A DNA stretch of 32,922 nucleotides from Stenotrophomonas terrae (GCF_001431465.1 NZ_LDJJ01000050.1:1-32922), one strand, 5' to 3'; positions 7,854 to 15,322 are shown, counted from the first letter of the stretch. Notes: generated from the letters alone by a model not told the origin. Translations and numbers: made by a program.

Positions 7854-8501
7854 ACGTTTACCGGTGCCTGCGCGCGCTGGTTTGCGGGTACTGGCGGCGC
7901 GTCCGCCGGTACTTTGCGGGCTGCTTGCGCCCAGTTGCTCCATCCACGTCAGCACGTCCACGTAGGCGATGAAGTGCTGCAGGTACTCCGGCGAGATATC
8001 CTGCATCAGTGCCATCGCACGGTAGGTAAGCACGCTGGAGTGCAACGGGCCGGCATCTTCGGGCAATGAATCCAGGCACTGCCGCAGCAGGCTGTCGATG
8101 CGGATACGGCTCCATAGCTGCTGGAATTCATCCAACGCCGGCATCAACGCAGTCTCATTGCTGTCAGCACTGTCGGTGTCACCGACCGCGGCGTTGGAGG
8201 TGGCCAATGGCAGTTGGTACTGCAATGGATCGGCCGTCAGCTGCAGCAGCAGTGACTGCAGCGGGCTTTCGGCGGCGTCTGCGGCAACGCGCTTCGGAGT
8301 CTGCACGGCGGCGAGCTGCGCATAAGCTTCGATCAGCTGCGACAGACGCGCATCCAACTGCGCGCGCGCGCTGCCGGTATAGCCTTGCGCACGTTGCGCC
8401 AGTGACGCGATCAGTTCGAAGCGCGCCGGATCGACACGATCAGCGTTGCTTTCGCGCCACGCCTGCAACTGTGCCAGCGCTGCCGGATCAGCGGACGTCA
8501 T
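7842..8501 (-). CDS. DUF2894-family cytoplasmic protein, last gene of the stator-like operon
   Basis: 219 aa, no signal peptide or membrane segment. The N-terminal part (1-75) is helical and charged (LIASLAQRAQGYTGSARAQLDARLSQL). A variable acidic linker about 95-117 follows, then a conserved-looking region (120-195: DEFQQLWSRIRIDSLLRQCLD, then AYVDVLTWMEQLG). The C-terminus is a basic Ser/Gly/Lys tail, suggesting contact with nucleic acid or acidic partners. The product matches my recollection of DUF2894, which in related genomes follows DUF802 and OmpA genes. Its ATG overlaps the OmpA-like gene's stop (ATGA, 8498-8501), implying coupled translation and perhaps fixed stoichiometry. Function unknown. 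Confidence 0.85.
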   Translation of the reverse strand: MTSADPAALAQLQAWRESNADRVDPARFELIASLAQRAQGYTGSARAQLDARLSQLIEAYAQLAAVQTPKRVAADAAESPLQSLLLQLTADPLQYQLPLATSNAAVGDTDSADSNETALMPALDEFQQLWSRIRIDSLLRQCLDSLPEDAGPLHSSVLTYRAMALMQDISPEYLQHFIAYVDVLTWMEQLGASSPQSTGGRAASTRKPARAGTGKRKKA

Positions 8502-9148
8502 TGCGCGGCATCGGCCTTGCCGTCCTGCTTGGGGCGCGGAATCGGCGCGATCTCGACGCGGCGGTTTTTTGCCCGGCCCGCTTCGTCATCGTTGCTGCTG
8601 ACCGGTTGCTCGGCACCAAAGGCTGCGGCGAACACCGACTGCGAGGGCACACCGTCGGCAATCAGCGTGCGGGTGACGGTGAGTGCACGTGCGGCCGACA
8701 ACTCCAGGTTGTCGGCAAAGCGCCCATGGACCACGCGCACCGGCTGGTTGTCGGTGAAGCCGCTGACCATCAGGATCTCTTCGCGCGTGCCCAGGTATTC
8801 ACGCAGCGGCGCGGCCAGGCTCTGCAGCAGTTCGCGGCCTTCCGGCTGCAGCTGGTCGGAGTTGAGCGCGAACAACACGCTGCCGCTGATGCCGATGCGG
8901 CCATTGATCACCGTCACCCGGCCGGCAGCCAACGGTGCGGCCAGTGCCTGTTCCAGCGTCTTGAGCTTGGCGGTCTGTTCCTGGCGCTGCTTGACCTCTT
9001 CATCCAGGCGGTTGTGCAGCAGCAGCTGGATGCCGATCACACTGGCCAGAATAAGAACGAAGGCACCGAGCAGCACCGACATCAGGTCGCCGAACGCGGC
9101 CCAGGTGGTGGCACTGGATTCGGCGTCGAATTCGATTTCGTCGCTCAT
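8498..9148 (-). CDS. MotB/OmpA-like membrane protein (stator B-type subunit)
   Basis: 216 aa. Residues 1-15 are an acidic cytoplasmic N-terminus; one TM segment spans about 16-40 and contains Asp21 in FGDLMSVLLGAF. That matches MotB-type TM segments, where an Asp near the start of the helix carries the ion. Residues 42-65 form a Gln/Glu/Lys-rich helix, and residues 75-205 an OmpA-like peptidoglycan-binding domain ending GRAKNRRVEIAPI. The order short N-terminus, Asp-bearing TM, linker, OmpA domain is that of MotB, TolR-like and ZorB proteins. It begins 5 bp after the DUF802 gene, with GGAG 10 nt upstream, and overlaps DUF2894. The predicted role is to anchor an ion-driven complex to the cell wall; partner and output are unknown. 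Confidence 0.88.
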   Translation of the reverse strand: MSDEIEFDAESSATTWAAFGDLMSVLLGAFVLILASVIGIQLLLHNRLDEEVKQRQEQTAKLKTLEQALAAPLAAGRVTVINGRIGISGSVLFALNSDQLQPEGRELLQSLAAPLREYLGTREEILMVSGFTDNQPVRVVHGRFADNLELSAARALTVTRTLIADGVPSQSVFAAAFGAEQPVSSNDDEAGRAKNRRVEIAPIPRPKQDGKADAAQ

Positions 9149-9153
9149 CGCGC

Positions 9154-11241
9154 TCAGGCTCCGGCGTTGTCGCGGGCTTCGGCCAACTGCTGCAGTTCGC
9201 CGATGATCTGCTTCTGCGAGAGCATGCTCAGGTCCACCACTTCGCGTGCCTGGGCGACGTAGTAGGCCAGCTGCTCATCGCTGCGGGTCAGCGACTTGTC
9301 CAACGCGCTTTCAATCAATTGCAGGCGTTCGTTCAAGGCTTCGGTGGACTGGCCAAACAGCTGCACGGCACTGCCGAAGGCATCGCCGAGGCTGGCCAGT
9401 TCCACCGCGCTGGCGGTGACATTGGCGGCGGCGTGGTCGAGCCTGCTGGTTTCGCCTTCAAGCTGGGTGCTGAAGCGGCTGCCGACGCGTTCGAGCAGAT
9501 CGGCCGAGGTGCTGACCAGTGCGTCTATGGCGCTGCGCTGTTCGGTCGATGCATGGGTGACCGCGCCGAGCAGGGTCTCCAGCGTGGACAGCAGGTGGCT
9601 GCGTTCTTCCAGCATGGCGGTGTCGCGGACCATGCTGTCGGACAGCTTCTGGCGCAGCTCGGCCACCACTTCGGCGGCGGCGCGCGGTGCTTCCGAGGCG
9701 CTCTGCACCAGCCGCGAGATCTCGGCGATGGTGTCGCGGGCCTGCGCCTGCTGCTGCTCGCTCATTGCCTGGGTGGTCTGCGCCAGGCTGTCGCAGATCT
9801 GCTGCTGGCGTTGCGCGACCGCTTCGCCATTGCGCTGCCAGCTGCTGTCCAGCGTATTGACCATCGCCGACAGACTCTGCGACCACTGGCCCAGGCGCTG
9901 TTCGTCACGTTCGGCGAATGCGCTTTGCAGCTGTTGGTGCGACTGCTGCAGCGCGCCGAGCAGCGATTGCGCGTGTTGTTCGAACGCCGACGACGCGCTG
10001 AGCAAGGCCTGCTCATTGCGCTGCGCCAGCTCGCCATGCGCGCTGTGCTGCTGTGCCAAGGCGTCGCGCCAAGCGTCGGCGGTGCGGCCGGCGCTGTCTT
10101 CCATGCGCGTGGCGACGCCGTCGATCAGGGCGTTGCTGCGTTGTTCGAAGTTGCTGCTGAACTGGGCCAGGGCCTGCTGCAGTTGCTCGGTCAGTGCGCT
10201 GTTGCTGCGCTGCTGTTGTTCGAGTGCGGTGTTCCAGCTGCTGCCCGCGGTTGCGGCGGCGCTTTGCACGGCGGCGTTGATGCCGTCGAGCTGCTTGTGC
10301 ACGGCGCTGTCGATGCTGGCGTGCAGGGCGTTGGATTTGTCTGCCAAGCCAGCCATGGTTGCATCCACCACCGGCTGCAGCGCGGCACCCACGGCATTGG
10401 CCTGCTGGCTGATACCGGCCTGCATCGATTGCTGCAGTGACGCTGCCAGCTGCGTATAGGCCGCTTCGGTGCGTTGATGGAACTCCTGCTGGCTGGCCTG
10501 CAGGCGTTCGTTGTTGGCTTGGTGCTGCTGTTCCAGGCTGCCCATCATGGCCTGCAGGCGCTCGACCAGGGTCGGCATCAACGCGTTCTGTTCCTGCAGC
10601 AGGCGGAAGGTTTCACCGCGCTGGAAGCGCTGCGAATGCACGCGCAGCTGGCTGGCGATGCCGGCATCCAGCTCCTGCACGGTCTGCGCGCGCTCGCGGC
10701 GCAGCAGGGCCGACAACAGGCCCAGCGCGGCCGAGCTGGCCACGCCGGCAATCGAGGTGCCGAAGGCGAAGCCCAGGCCCTTCACCGGCGCCGCCAGCGA
10801 GCTGCGGATGGCGTCCAGGTCGGTGGCGCTTTCCAGCGCCAGGCCGGTGCCGCGCAGGGTCGCCATCATGCCGAGCAGGGTGCCGAGCATGCCCAGCAGC
10901 ACCAGCAGGCCGACCAGATAGGGGGTGAGCGCGGGGGCGGGCAGGCCGACCCGCTCGCCCTGTACGCGCAGCCGCACCGGGTTGCGCAGACCCGCTGGCA
11001 GGCGGGCGAGCCAGCCATCGAGGTTGTCCGCCGCCTCGCCGATCGACGGCAGGGCCTGCTGCAGGCCGGTGGTGGCCTGGCGGTAGCGGAACAGTTCGGC
11101 GGCACCGGCCAGATAGCAGGCGGCGATGATCGCGGCGACCACCGCGGCGAGCGGATGGGTGCCGGCATAGCCCACGCCGATCCAGCACACGGCCAGCAGG
11201 CCGACAAGGAAGACAACGACAGCAACGAGGTTTCTGGACAT
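9154..11241 (-). CDS. DUF802 protein: MotA/ExbB-like four-TM subunit with very long helical cytoplasmic tail
   Basis: 695 aa. TM segments: about 6-25, 31-48, 106-130 and 155-182. TM3/TM4 carry the MotA/TolQ/ExbB-like pattern: LLGMLGTLLGMMATLRGTGL (115-134) and then GLGFAFGTSIAGVASSAALG (155-174), with Thr162 and Ser163 facing a potential channel. Residues 185-695 are a nearly uninterrupted Gln/Ala/Ser/Leu-rich amphipathic helical region, with repeat-like segments around Trp336 and Trp391 (55 residues apart). I recall DUF802 being defined on repeats in this tail. It is far longer than MotA (about 295 aa) or ExbB and resembles ZorA of Zorya in plan. The start at 11241 is 10 bp after the DUF3348 gene; no clear ribosome site is seen, so coupling is possible. 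An in-frame ATG at 11283 would add 14 residues. Confidence 0.88.
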   Translation of the reverse strand: MSRNLVAVVVFLVGLLAVCWIGVGYAGTHPLAAVVAAIIAACYLAGAAELFRYRQATTGLQQALPSIGEAADNLDGWLARLPAGLRNPVRLRVQGERVGLPAPALTPYLVGLLVLLGMLGTLLGMMATLRGTGLALESATDLDAIRSSLAAPVKGLGFAFGTSIAGVASSAALGLLSALLRRERAQTVQELDAGIASQLRVHSQRFQRGETFRLLQEQNALMPTLVERLQAMMGSLEQQHQANNERLQASQQEFHQRTEAAYTQLAASLQQSMQAGISQQANAVGAALQPVVDATMAGLADKSNALHASIDSAVHKQLDGINAAVQSAAATAGSSWNTALEQQQRSNSALTEQLQQALAQFSSNFEQRSNALIDGVATRMEDSAGRTADAWRDALAQQHSAHGELAQRNEQALLSASSAFEQHAQSLLGALQQSHQQLQSAFAERDEQRLGQWSQSLSAMVNTLDSSWQRNGEAVAQRQQQICDSLAQTTQAMSEQQQAQARDTIAEISRLVQSASEAPRAAAEVVAELRQKLSDSMVRDTAMLEERSHLLSTLETLLGAVTHASTEQRSAIDALVSTSADLLERVGSRFSTQLEGETSRLDHAAANVTASAVELASLGDAFGSAVQLFGQSTEALNERLQLIESALDKSLTRSDEQLAYYVAQAREVVDLSMLSQKQIIGELQQLAEARDNAGA

Positions 11242-11251
11242 GAGGTACGGA

Positions 11252-11968
11252 TTACCGGGTGCGTAGCGCTGCGAGCAGGCCATTGATGGGGTGGAAGCGG
11301 ACATCCAGTTCGGCCAGCAGCGCGATGCGCAGGTCTTGCCGGAACGTGGCCAGCCAAGGGCCGGTGGGTGCCGCCGGGGGTTCCGATGCCGGGGCATCGA
11401 CGGGGTCGTGCGCGGCTGTGTCATACAGCCGTTGGTAGTGCAGGCCGAGCAGCACCGGCACATGGGAAAGCAAAGTGTGTTCACGCGGGCTGAGGGTGGC
11501 TTCCATCACCGCGTCGACTTCGGCCAGGCGCGCCTTGGCGGCGGATTGGCGGGCCAGCATGTCACGCAGACGGCCGCGCAGGCGGCCGCTGGCAGTTTGC
11601 ATGGCGCGCTGCTGGTTCAGGTAATGCTGGCGGTACGGGGCGAAGCCGGGCGGGAGCTCGGCGTCGGCAGGCGCGGCATTGCGCGGCGGGGCGAGCTCGA
11701 TGTCGGCCTGGATGGCGTCGATCAGCTTGGCATGCACCCGCGCGCATTCAGCATCCTGCGCATCGTCGTAGTCGGGGCCTGGCTCGGGCGCGGGCGGCGG
11801 GTTGTCCAGCGCCTTGGACAGGGTGATGGCGCGGTTCCAGTCAAACCACTGCGCCAGCCGCTCCGGCACCGCAGGCGCCGCAGGGGATGTTCCCTCGTCA
11901 TTGAAGCGGGCCAGCAGGCGAATGAACGCCGGGCCCAGAACGGGCGCCCGTTGGGATGCTTTCGCCAT
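11252..11968 (-). CDS. DUF3348-family cytoplasmic protein, first gene of the stator-like operon
   Basis: 238 aa, no signal or TM segment. Residues 10-55 contain ALGPAFIRLLARFND-like and ERLAQWFDWNRAITLSKAL sequence typical, as I recall, of DUF3348. Then come a Pro/Asp-rich linker, a long helical middle (about 75-165, including RQHYLNQQRAMQTASGRLRG), and a C-terminal FRQDLRIALLAELDVRFHPI region. It leads the operon: its start faces the 87-bp gap after dmeR, which should hold the promoter. Being soluble and encoded with a membrane motor-like pair, it is a candidate adaptor or effector of the tail. No enzymatic motif is visible. The N-terminal MAKASQR start is the only plausible ATG. Confidence 0.85.
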   Translation of the reverse strand: MAKASQRAPVLGPAFIRLLARFNDEGTSPAAPAVPERLAQWFDWNRAITLSKALDNPPPAPEPGPDYDDAQDAECARVHAKLIDAIQADIELAPPRNAAPADAELPPGFAPYRQHYLNQQRAMQTASGRLRGRLRDMLARQSAAKARLAEVDAVMEATLSPREHTLLSHVPVLLGLHYQRLYDTAAHDPVDAPASEPPAAPTGPWLATFRQDLRIALLAELDVRFHPINGLLAALRTR

Positions 11969-12001
11969 GGTCCTGACTAAAAATTGGCCATTTTACATGT
12001 T

Positions 12002-12037
12002 GCGGCAAACCGCGCCGGGGGCCCTGCATTCAGGGCC
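12002..12037 (-). terminator. Two stacked hairpins between dmeR and the DUF3348 operon
   Basis: Arms GGCCCTG (12020-12026) and CAGGGCC (12031-12037) with loop CATT, and GCGG-CAAA-CCGC at 12002-12013. They lie 19 bp past the dmeR stop on its transcribed strand. The nearest T-run in that direction is about 15 nt further, so termination is plausible but not textbook. The first -10-like sequence for the DUF3348 gene (TAAAAT on the minus strand, near 11990-11996) lies just beyond. Confidence 0.4.
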
Positions 12038-12055
12038 GGGGCCGGGTGGCAGGGC

Positions 12056-12328
12056 TCAGCGCGCATGGCGCTTGAGCAGTTCCAGCAGCAGTTCGGCCTC
12101 GGCGGCGCGCTTGGCCGGGTCCGGTTCGGCCACCACGTGCTCGCTCAGGTGGCCGGCCATCACCTCCAGCATCAGGCCGTGCATCGCGCCCTTGGCGGCG
12201 GCGATCTGCACCAGCACGGCGTCACAGTCGTCGCCGCTTTGCAGCGCCTGTTCCAGCGCCGCCACCTGCCCGGCGATGCGCCGCACCCGGGTCAGCAGCT
12301 TTTTCTTGTCGCGTTGGATATGTGCCAT
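12056..12328 (-). CDS. dmeR: CsoR/RcnR-family metal-responsive repressor (DmeR-like)
   Basis: 90 aa, all-helical. The metal ligands are His3 (MAHIQRDK), Cys35 (GDDCDAV), His60 and His64 (GHLSEHVV). This His-Cys-His-His set is that of the Ni/Co sensors RcnR and DmeR, not the formaldehyde sensor FrmR, which lacks His at 64. The DNA-contact residues of the first helices (KKKLLTRVRRIAGQV) are kept. Start chosen at 12328 so that His3 falls in its conserved place; ATGs at 12349, 12340 and 12337 would displace it and lie in the operator. It is divergent from dmeF, with the operator palindrome 12 bp from its start. Expected role: shuts off dmeF until Co(II) or Ni(II) binds. Confidence 0.92.
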   Translation of the reverse strand: MAHIQRDKKKLLTRVRRIAGQVAALEQALQSGDDCDAVLVQIAAAKGAMHGLMLEVMAGHLSEHVVAEPDPAKRAAEAELLLELLKRHAR

Positions 12329-12339
12329 GGTTTCCATCA

Positions 12340-12358
12340 TATACCCCATGGGGGTATA
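12340..12358. promoter_or_regulatory. CsoR/RcnR-type palindromic operator of dmeR/dmeF
   Basis: Perfect arms TATACCCC (12340-12347) and GGGGTATA (12351-12358) flank ATG. G/C-tract palindromes with AT ends are the known operator class of CsoR/RcnR proteins. TATAGA overlapping its right edge (12355-12360) could be the dmeF -10, so bound repressor would block RNA polymerase. It is the only such palindrome in this gap. Confidence 0.8.
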
Positions 12359-12393
12359 GAATCACGCCGCCCGTTCCGCTGCCCAGAGCTCCC

Positions 12394-13374
12394 ATGCAAC
12401 TCGACGCATTTGCCCAATCCCGCCGCCACGGCCATGCCTTCAGCGATGGCAATCCAATGGCGGAAAAGAACACCCGCCGCGCGATGGTGCTGACGCTGGT
12501 GATGATGGTGGTGGAGATCGCCGGCGGTTGGTGGTTCAACTCGATGGCGGTGCTGGCCGATGGTTGGCATATGAGCTCGCATGCCTTGGCATTGGGCTTG
12601 GCGGCGTTTGCCTATGCCTGCGCGCGGCGCTATCGCGATGACCCGCGCTTTGCCTTCGGCACCTGGAAGATCGAGATACTGGCCGGTTTCAGCAGCGCGA
12701 TCCTGCTGCTGGGCGTGGCGGCGATCATGGCCTTCGAGTCGATCCTGCGCGTATTCAAGCCCAGCCCGATCCACTATGAGCAGGCCATCGCGATTGCGGT
12801 GGTCGGGCTGGCGGTGAACCTGCTGTGCGCGTGGTGGCTGCGTGATCAGCATGATCACCATCACCATCACCATCACGGACATGAGCATGGGCATCAGCAC
12901 GGTCAGCATGATCATGCGCATGGCGATCACCACCAGCATCACCACGATCTGAACCAGCGCTCGGCCTACCTGCACGTGCTGGCGGACGCGGCTACCTCGG
13001 TGCTGGCGATCATCGCCCTGCTCGGTGGCCTGTATTTCGGTGCGTCGTGGCTGGACCCGCTGATGGGTATCGTCGGTGCGGTGCTGGTCTCGGTCTGGGC
13101 CTGGGGCCTGATCCGCCAGACCAGCGGGGTGTTGCTGGATGCGCAGATGGACGCGCCGGTGGTGGCCGAAATCCGCGAAGCAGTGGAGCAGGGTGAGGTA
13201 CCGGCTCGGATCAGCGACCTGCACGTCTGGCAGGTCGGGCGTGGCCGTTATGCCTGTGCGATGGAAGTGGTGACCGCGTCGGCGGTGGCGCCGGAAGTAT
13301 TCCATCGCGCCTTGGCCATCCACGAAGAAATCGTGCATGTGACGGTGGAAGTACGCAGCGCTGCATCGCTGTAG
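12394..13374 (+). CDS. dmeF: Cation diffusion facilitator DmeF (Co/Ni efflux)
   Basis: 326 aa. The N-terminus carries a HGHAF motif (about residues 13-17), followed by six TM helices, an intracellular His-rich loop and a C-terminal domain of about 85 residues. The CDF metal site is present: LADGWHMSSHALAL in TM2 (HxxxD-type, with ADGWH) and LHVLADAATSVLAI in TM5. The loop around residues 150-187 holds more than 20 His residues mixed with Asp, Gln and Gly. FAFGTWKIEILAGF and WLDPLMGIVGA are hallmarks of DmeF. It expels Co(II), and usually Ni(II), using the proton gradient. It is divergent from dmeR and shares its operator. The stop codon TAG lies inside the GTAG head of a SMAG element (13371 onward). 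Confidence 0.95.
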   Translation: MQLDAFAQSRRHGHAFSDGNPMAEKNTRRAMVLTLVMMVVEIAGGWWFNSMAVLADGWHMSSHALALGLAAFAYACARRYRDDPRFAFGTWKIEILAGFSSAILLLGVAAIMAFESILRVFKPSPIHYEQAIAIAVVGLAVNLLCAWWLRDQHDHHHHHHHGHEHGHQHGQHDHAHGDHHQHHHDLNQRSAYLHVLADAATSVLAIIALLGGLYFGASWLDPLMGIVGAVLVSVWAWGLIRQTSGVLLDAQMDAPVVAEIREAVEQGEVPARISDLHVWQVGRGRYACAMEVVTASAVAPEVFHRALAIHEEIVHVTVEVRSAASL

Positions 13375-13564
13375 TGCCGAGCCATGCTCGGCAAGGGCTT
13401 TGCCGGTGCACCAGTTGTAGGAGCGGCGTCAGCCGCGAAGCTGATAGACCATCAGATCGCGAACATATCGGTGTTCGAGCATTGCCAGCTTCGCGGCTTA
13501 CGCCGCTCCTACAATGGCTGATGGGTTGTGGGTAACGTCCTTGCCGAGCATGGCTCGGCACTAC
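13371..13564. repeat. Nested pair of two REP families (SMAG outside, GGAGCGGC type inside)
   Basis: Outer SMAG elements at 13371-13396 and 13539-13564 are inverted copies with core GCCGAGC-CAT-GCTCGGC. Inside them, elements at 13415-13442 and 13487-13514 (TTGTAGGAGCGGCG type) are again inverted. The result is a symmetrical structure of about 194 bp filling the gap between dmeF and the converging regulator gene. All four carry GTAG at the outer end. Confidence 0.92.
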
Positions 13565-13583
13565 CGTGCTTGCACGCCTACTG

Positions 13584-14219
13584 CTAGATCACCCGCAGGG
13601 TGATCGCCTTCAATACCGCGCGGGTGCGATCGCGGGTGTCGAGCTTGTCGAGGATTGCAGAGACATAGTTCTTCACCGTGCCTTCGGCCAGGAACAGGCT
13701 GCCGGCGATCTCGCGGTTGCTGTAGCCGCCGGCCATCAGTCGCAGCACCGCCACTTCCTTCTGGCTGAACAGTTCTTTGGGCGCGTCGTCGGCGTGGTAG
13801 CGATAGCGCTGGCGTACCGCATCGGTGCTCACCGGCTGCAGCAGGGTCTGGCCGGCGATGGCGCGCGTGATGGCCTCATGCAGGTCTTCGGGTGCAGCGT
13901 CCTTCAGCAGGAAGCCCTGCGCACCGGCTTCGGTGGCGCGCAGCAGCAGGTCGCTTTCATCGAAGGTGGTCAGGAATACGCAGGGCGTCTGGTCGCCTCT
14001 GGCGCGCAGTGCCTTCAAGGCCTGGATCCCATCCATGCCCGGCATGCGGATATCCGACAGGATCAGTTGTACCGGCTGCTGCGCCAGTTGCTCGAGCAGC
14101 GTTTCGCCGCTGTCAGCTTCAAACACGATGCTGATGCCGAGCTGCTGCAACAGGGCGCGCAGGCCGGCGCGGATCAGCGCCTGGTCATCGACCAGGGCAA
14201 TGCGGGGAGCGTCGTTCAT
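13584..14219 (-). CDS. NarL/FixJ-type response regulator (DesR-like)
   Basis: 211 aa. The receiver domain (1-120) has Asp11/Asp12, phosphoacceptor Asp56 (LILSDIRMPGMDG), Thr84 and Lys106 (FLLKDA). The LuxR-type HTH is at about 148-205 (FSQKEVAVLRLMAGGYSN, REIAGSLFLAEGTVKNYVS). Its start overlaps the kinase stop by 4 bp (14216-14219), so the pair is coupled. Targets are unknown; the nearest divergent gene is the DUF2306-like membrane protein at 15490. DesR-like pairs often react to membrane state or envelope stress, but nothing here proves it. Confidence 0.92.
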   Translation of the reverse strand: MNDAPRIALVDDQALIRAGLRALLQQLGISIVFEADSGETLLEQLAQQPVQLILSDIRMPGMDGIQALKALRARGDQTPCVFLTTFDESDLLLRATEAGAQGFLLKDAAPEDLHEAITRAIAGQTLLQPVSTDAVRQRYRYHADDAPKELFSQKEVAVLRLMAGGYSNREIAGSLFLAEGTVKNYVSAILDKLDTRDRTRAVLKAITLRVI

Positions 14220-15322
14220 GCCGGCAATTCCACACGAATCTGCAGGGCACCGGAAGCGGCACGCTGCAAGTGTAAGCTGCCGCCTTGCTCGTCAACCCGC
14301 TCGCGCATGCCGGTCAGGCCGTTGCCGGCGCGCGGTTCGCCACGCAGTTGGCCGTCATCTTCCATGGCCAGCAGCAGGCGCCCGTCGTGCCGTTGCAGCA
14401 CAACCCGCAACACCTTGGCGTCACTGTGGCGGGCGCTGTTGGTGAGCGCCTCCTGCACGCAGCGCAGCACGGTTTCGGCCTTGGCGGTGTCGTTGAGCTG
14501 TACGTCCTCATCCAGCTGCAATTGCAGGCGCGGGCGTGGCAACGGCGCGGCCAGCGCGTGCAGCGCGGTATCCATGTCGAGTTGGCCGCTGTCGCGCAGG
14601 CAATGCACCACCGCGCGGATATCGCCGAGCAGCTCGGCCGACAGCTGCTCGCATTGGGCCAACTCGGGGGCAGCACCCGCCTGCCCGGCAAGCGCACGCA
14701 GATGCAGGCGCAGCGCGGTGAGTTTGTGCCCGGCGACATCGTGCAGTTCGCGTGACAGCCGAAGCCGTTCCATGTCGCGCGAGCGCTCCGCGAGCAGGGC
14801 GCGGGTGGCCAACAGGTCGGCATTCACCAGCGCCAGCCGGTCGCGGGCTTTTTCGGCGCTGCCGGCGTAGTGCGTGGTGAGCATGGCGAACGCCTGGAAA
14901 CCGGCGAAGATCAGCACTACCGCGGCAGGGTGACTGTGCACGTCGCGCAGTACCAGGTACATGCCCACATTCACCAGCAGCATCATCATCAAGGCGGTGC
15001 GCAACGGCCAGCTCATCGCCACCTGCGCGGCCAGCATCACCAGCAATGCGGGTGCAACGCCGCTGCGATGGGCCAGGCGGATGACCACCAACGCTGCCAG
15101 CGCTTCGATCACCAGCATCACGCTGCGCTGTGGGGCGGGCCGCTCGTAGCTGGCCGCCAGCAGGAATGCGAGCAGGAACAGCAGCGCACTGCCCCAACGC
15201 AGGGCGGTCTGCGCGCCGGCGTCATAGGGCAGGGTGGCAGCCACCGCCAGCCAGGTGAGCAGGCCGGCGAGGTTGAGCGGATGCAGCAGCCTGTGCCAAC
15301 GCGAACGGTGAGTTATTTGCAT
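14216..15322 (-). CDS. HisKA_3-family sensor histidine kinase (DesK-like), partner of the NarL regulator
   Basis: 368 aa. Residues 15-150 hold about five or six TM helices with little between them (for example 20-35, 43-57, 67-84, 90-103, 108-126, 132-148), so the signal is probably read within the membrane. The dimerisation/phosphoacceptor helix has His194 in LSRELHDVAGHKLTALRLHL. The C-terminal HATPase has ETVLRCVQEALTNSARHSDA and GNGLTGMRERVDEQGG. ATG 15322 is chosen because it precedes the first TM closely; the longer frame upstream has no membrane character. The pair faces the DUF2306-like gene across 167 bp. Confidence 0.9.
   Translation of the reverse strand: MQITHRSRWHRLLHPLNLAGLLTWLAVAATLPYDAGAQTALRWGSALLFLLAFLLAASYERPAPQRSVMLVIEALAALVVIRLAHRSGVAPALLVMLAAQVAMSWPLRTALMMMLLVNVGMYLVLRDVHSHPAAVVLIFAGFQAFAMLTTHYAGSAEKARDRLALVNADLLATRALLAERSRDMERLRLSRELHDVAGHKLTALRLHLRALAGQAGAAPELAQCEQLSAELLGDIRAVVHCLRDSGQLDMDTALHALAAPLPRPRLQLQLDEDVQLNDTAKAETVLRCVQEALTNSARHSDAKVLRVVLQRHDGRLLLAMEDDGQLRGEPRAGNGLTGMRERVDEQGGSLHLQRAASGALQIRVELPA

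Noticed and set aside
9296..10459. Long plus-strand open frames opposite the DUF802 tail
   Set aside because: Low-complexity shadows of the Gln/Ala/Ser-rich repeats on the other strand; Cys/Ser/Arg-rich translation with no homology I recognise.
7842..11968. Calling the operon a true Zorya system
   Set aside because: Only the ZorA/ZorB-like membrane layout is shared. No ZorC, no ZorD helicase/nuclease and no ZorE nuclease are present, and the neighbours are metal-handling and regulatory genes, not a defence island.
13566..14870. Long plus-strand frame across the NarL regulator and kinase genes
   Set aside because: Antisense shadow; both opposite-strand genes have complete two-component motifs.
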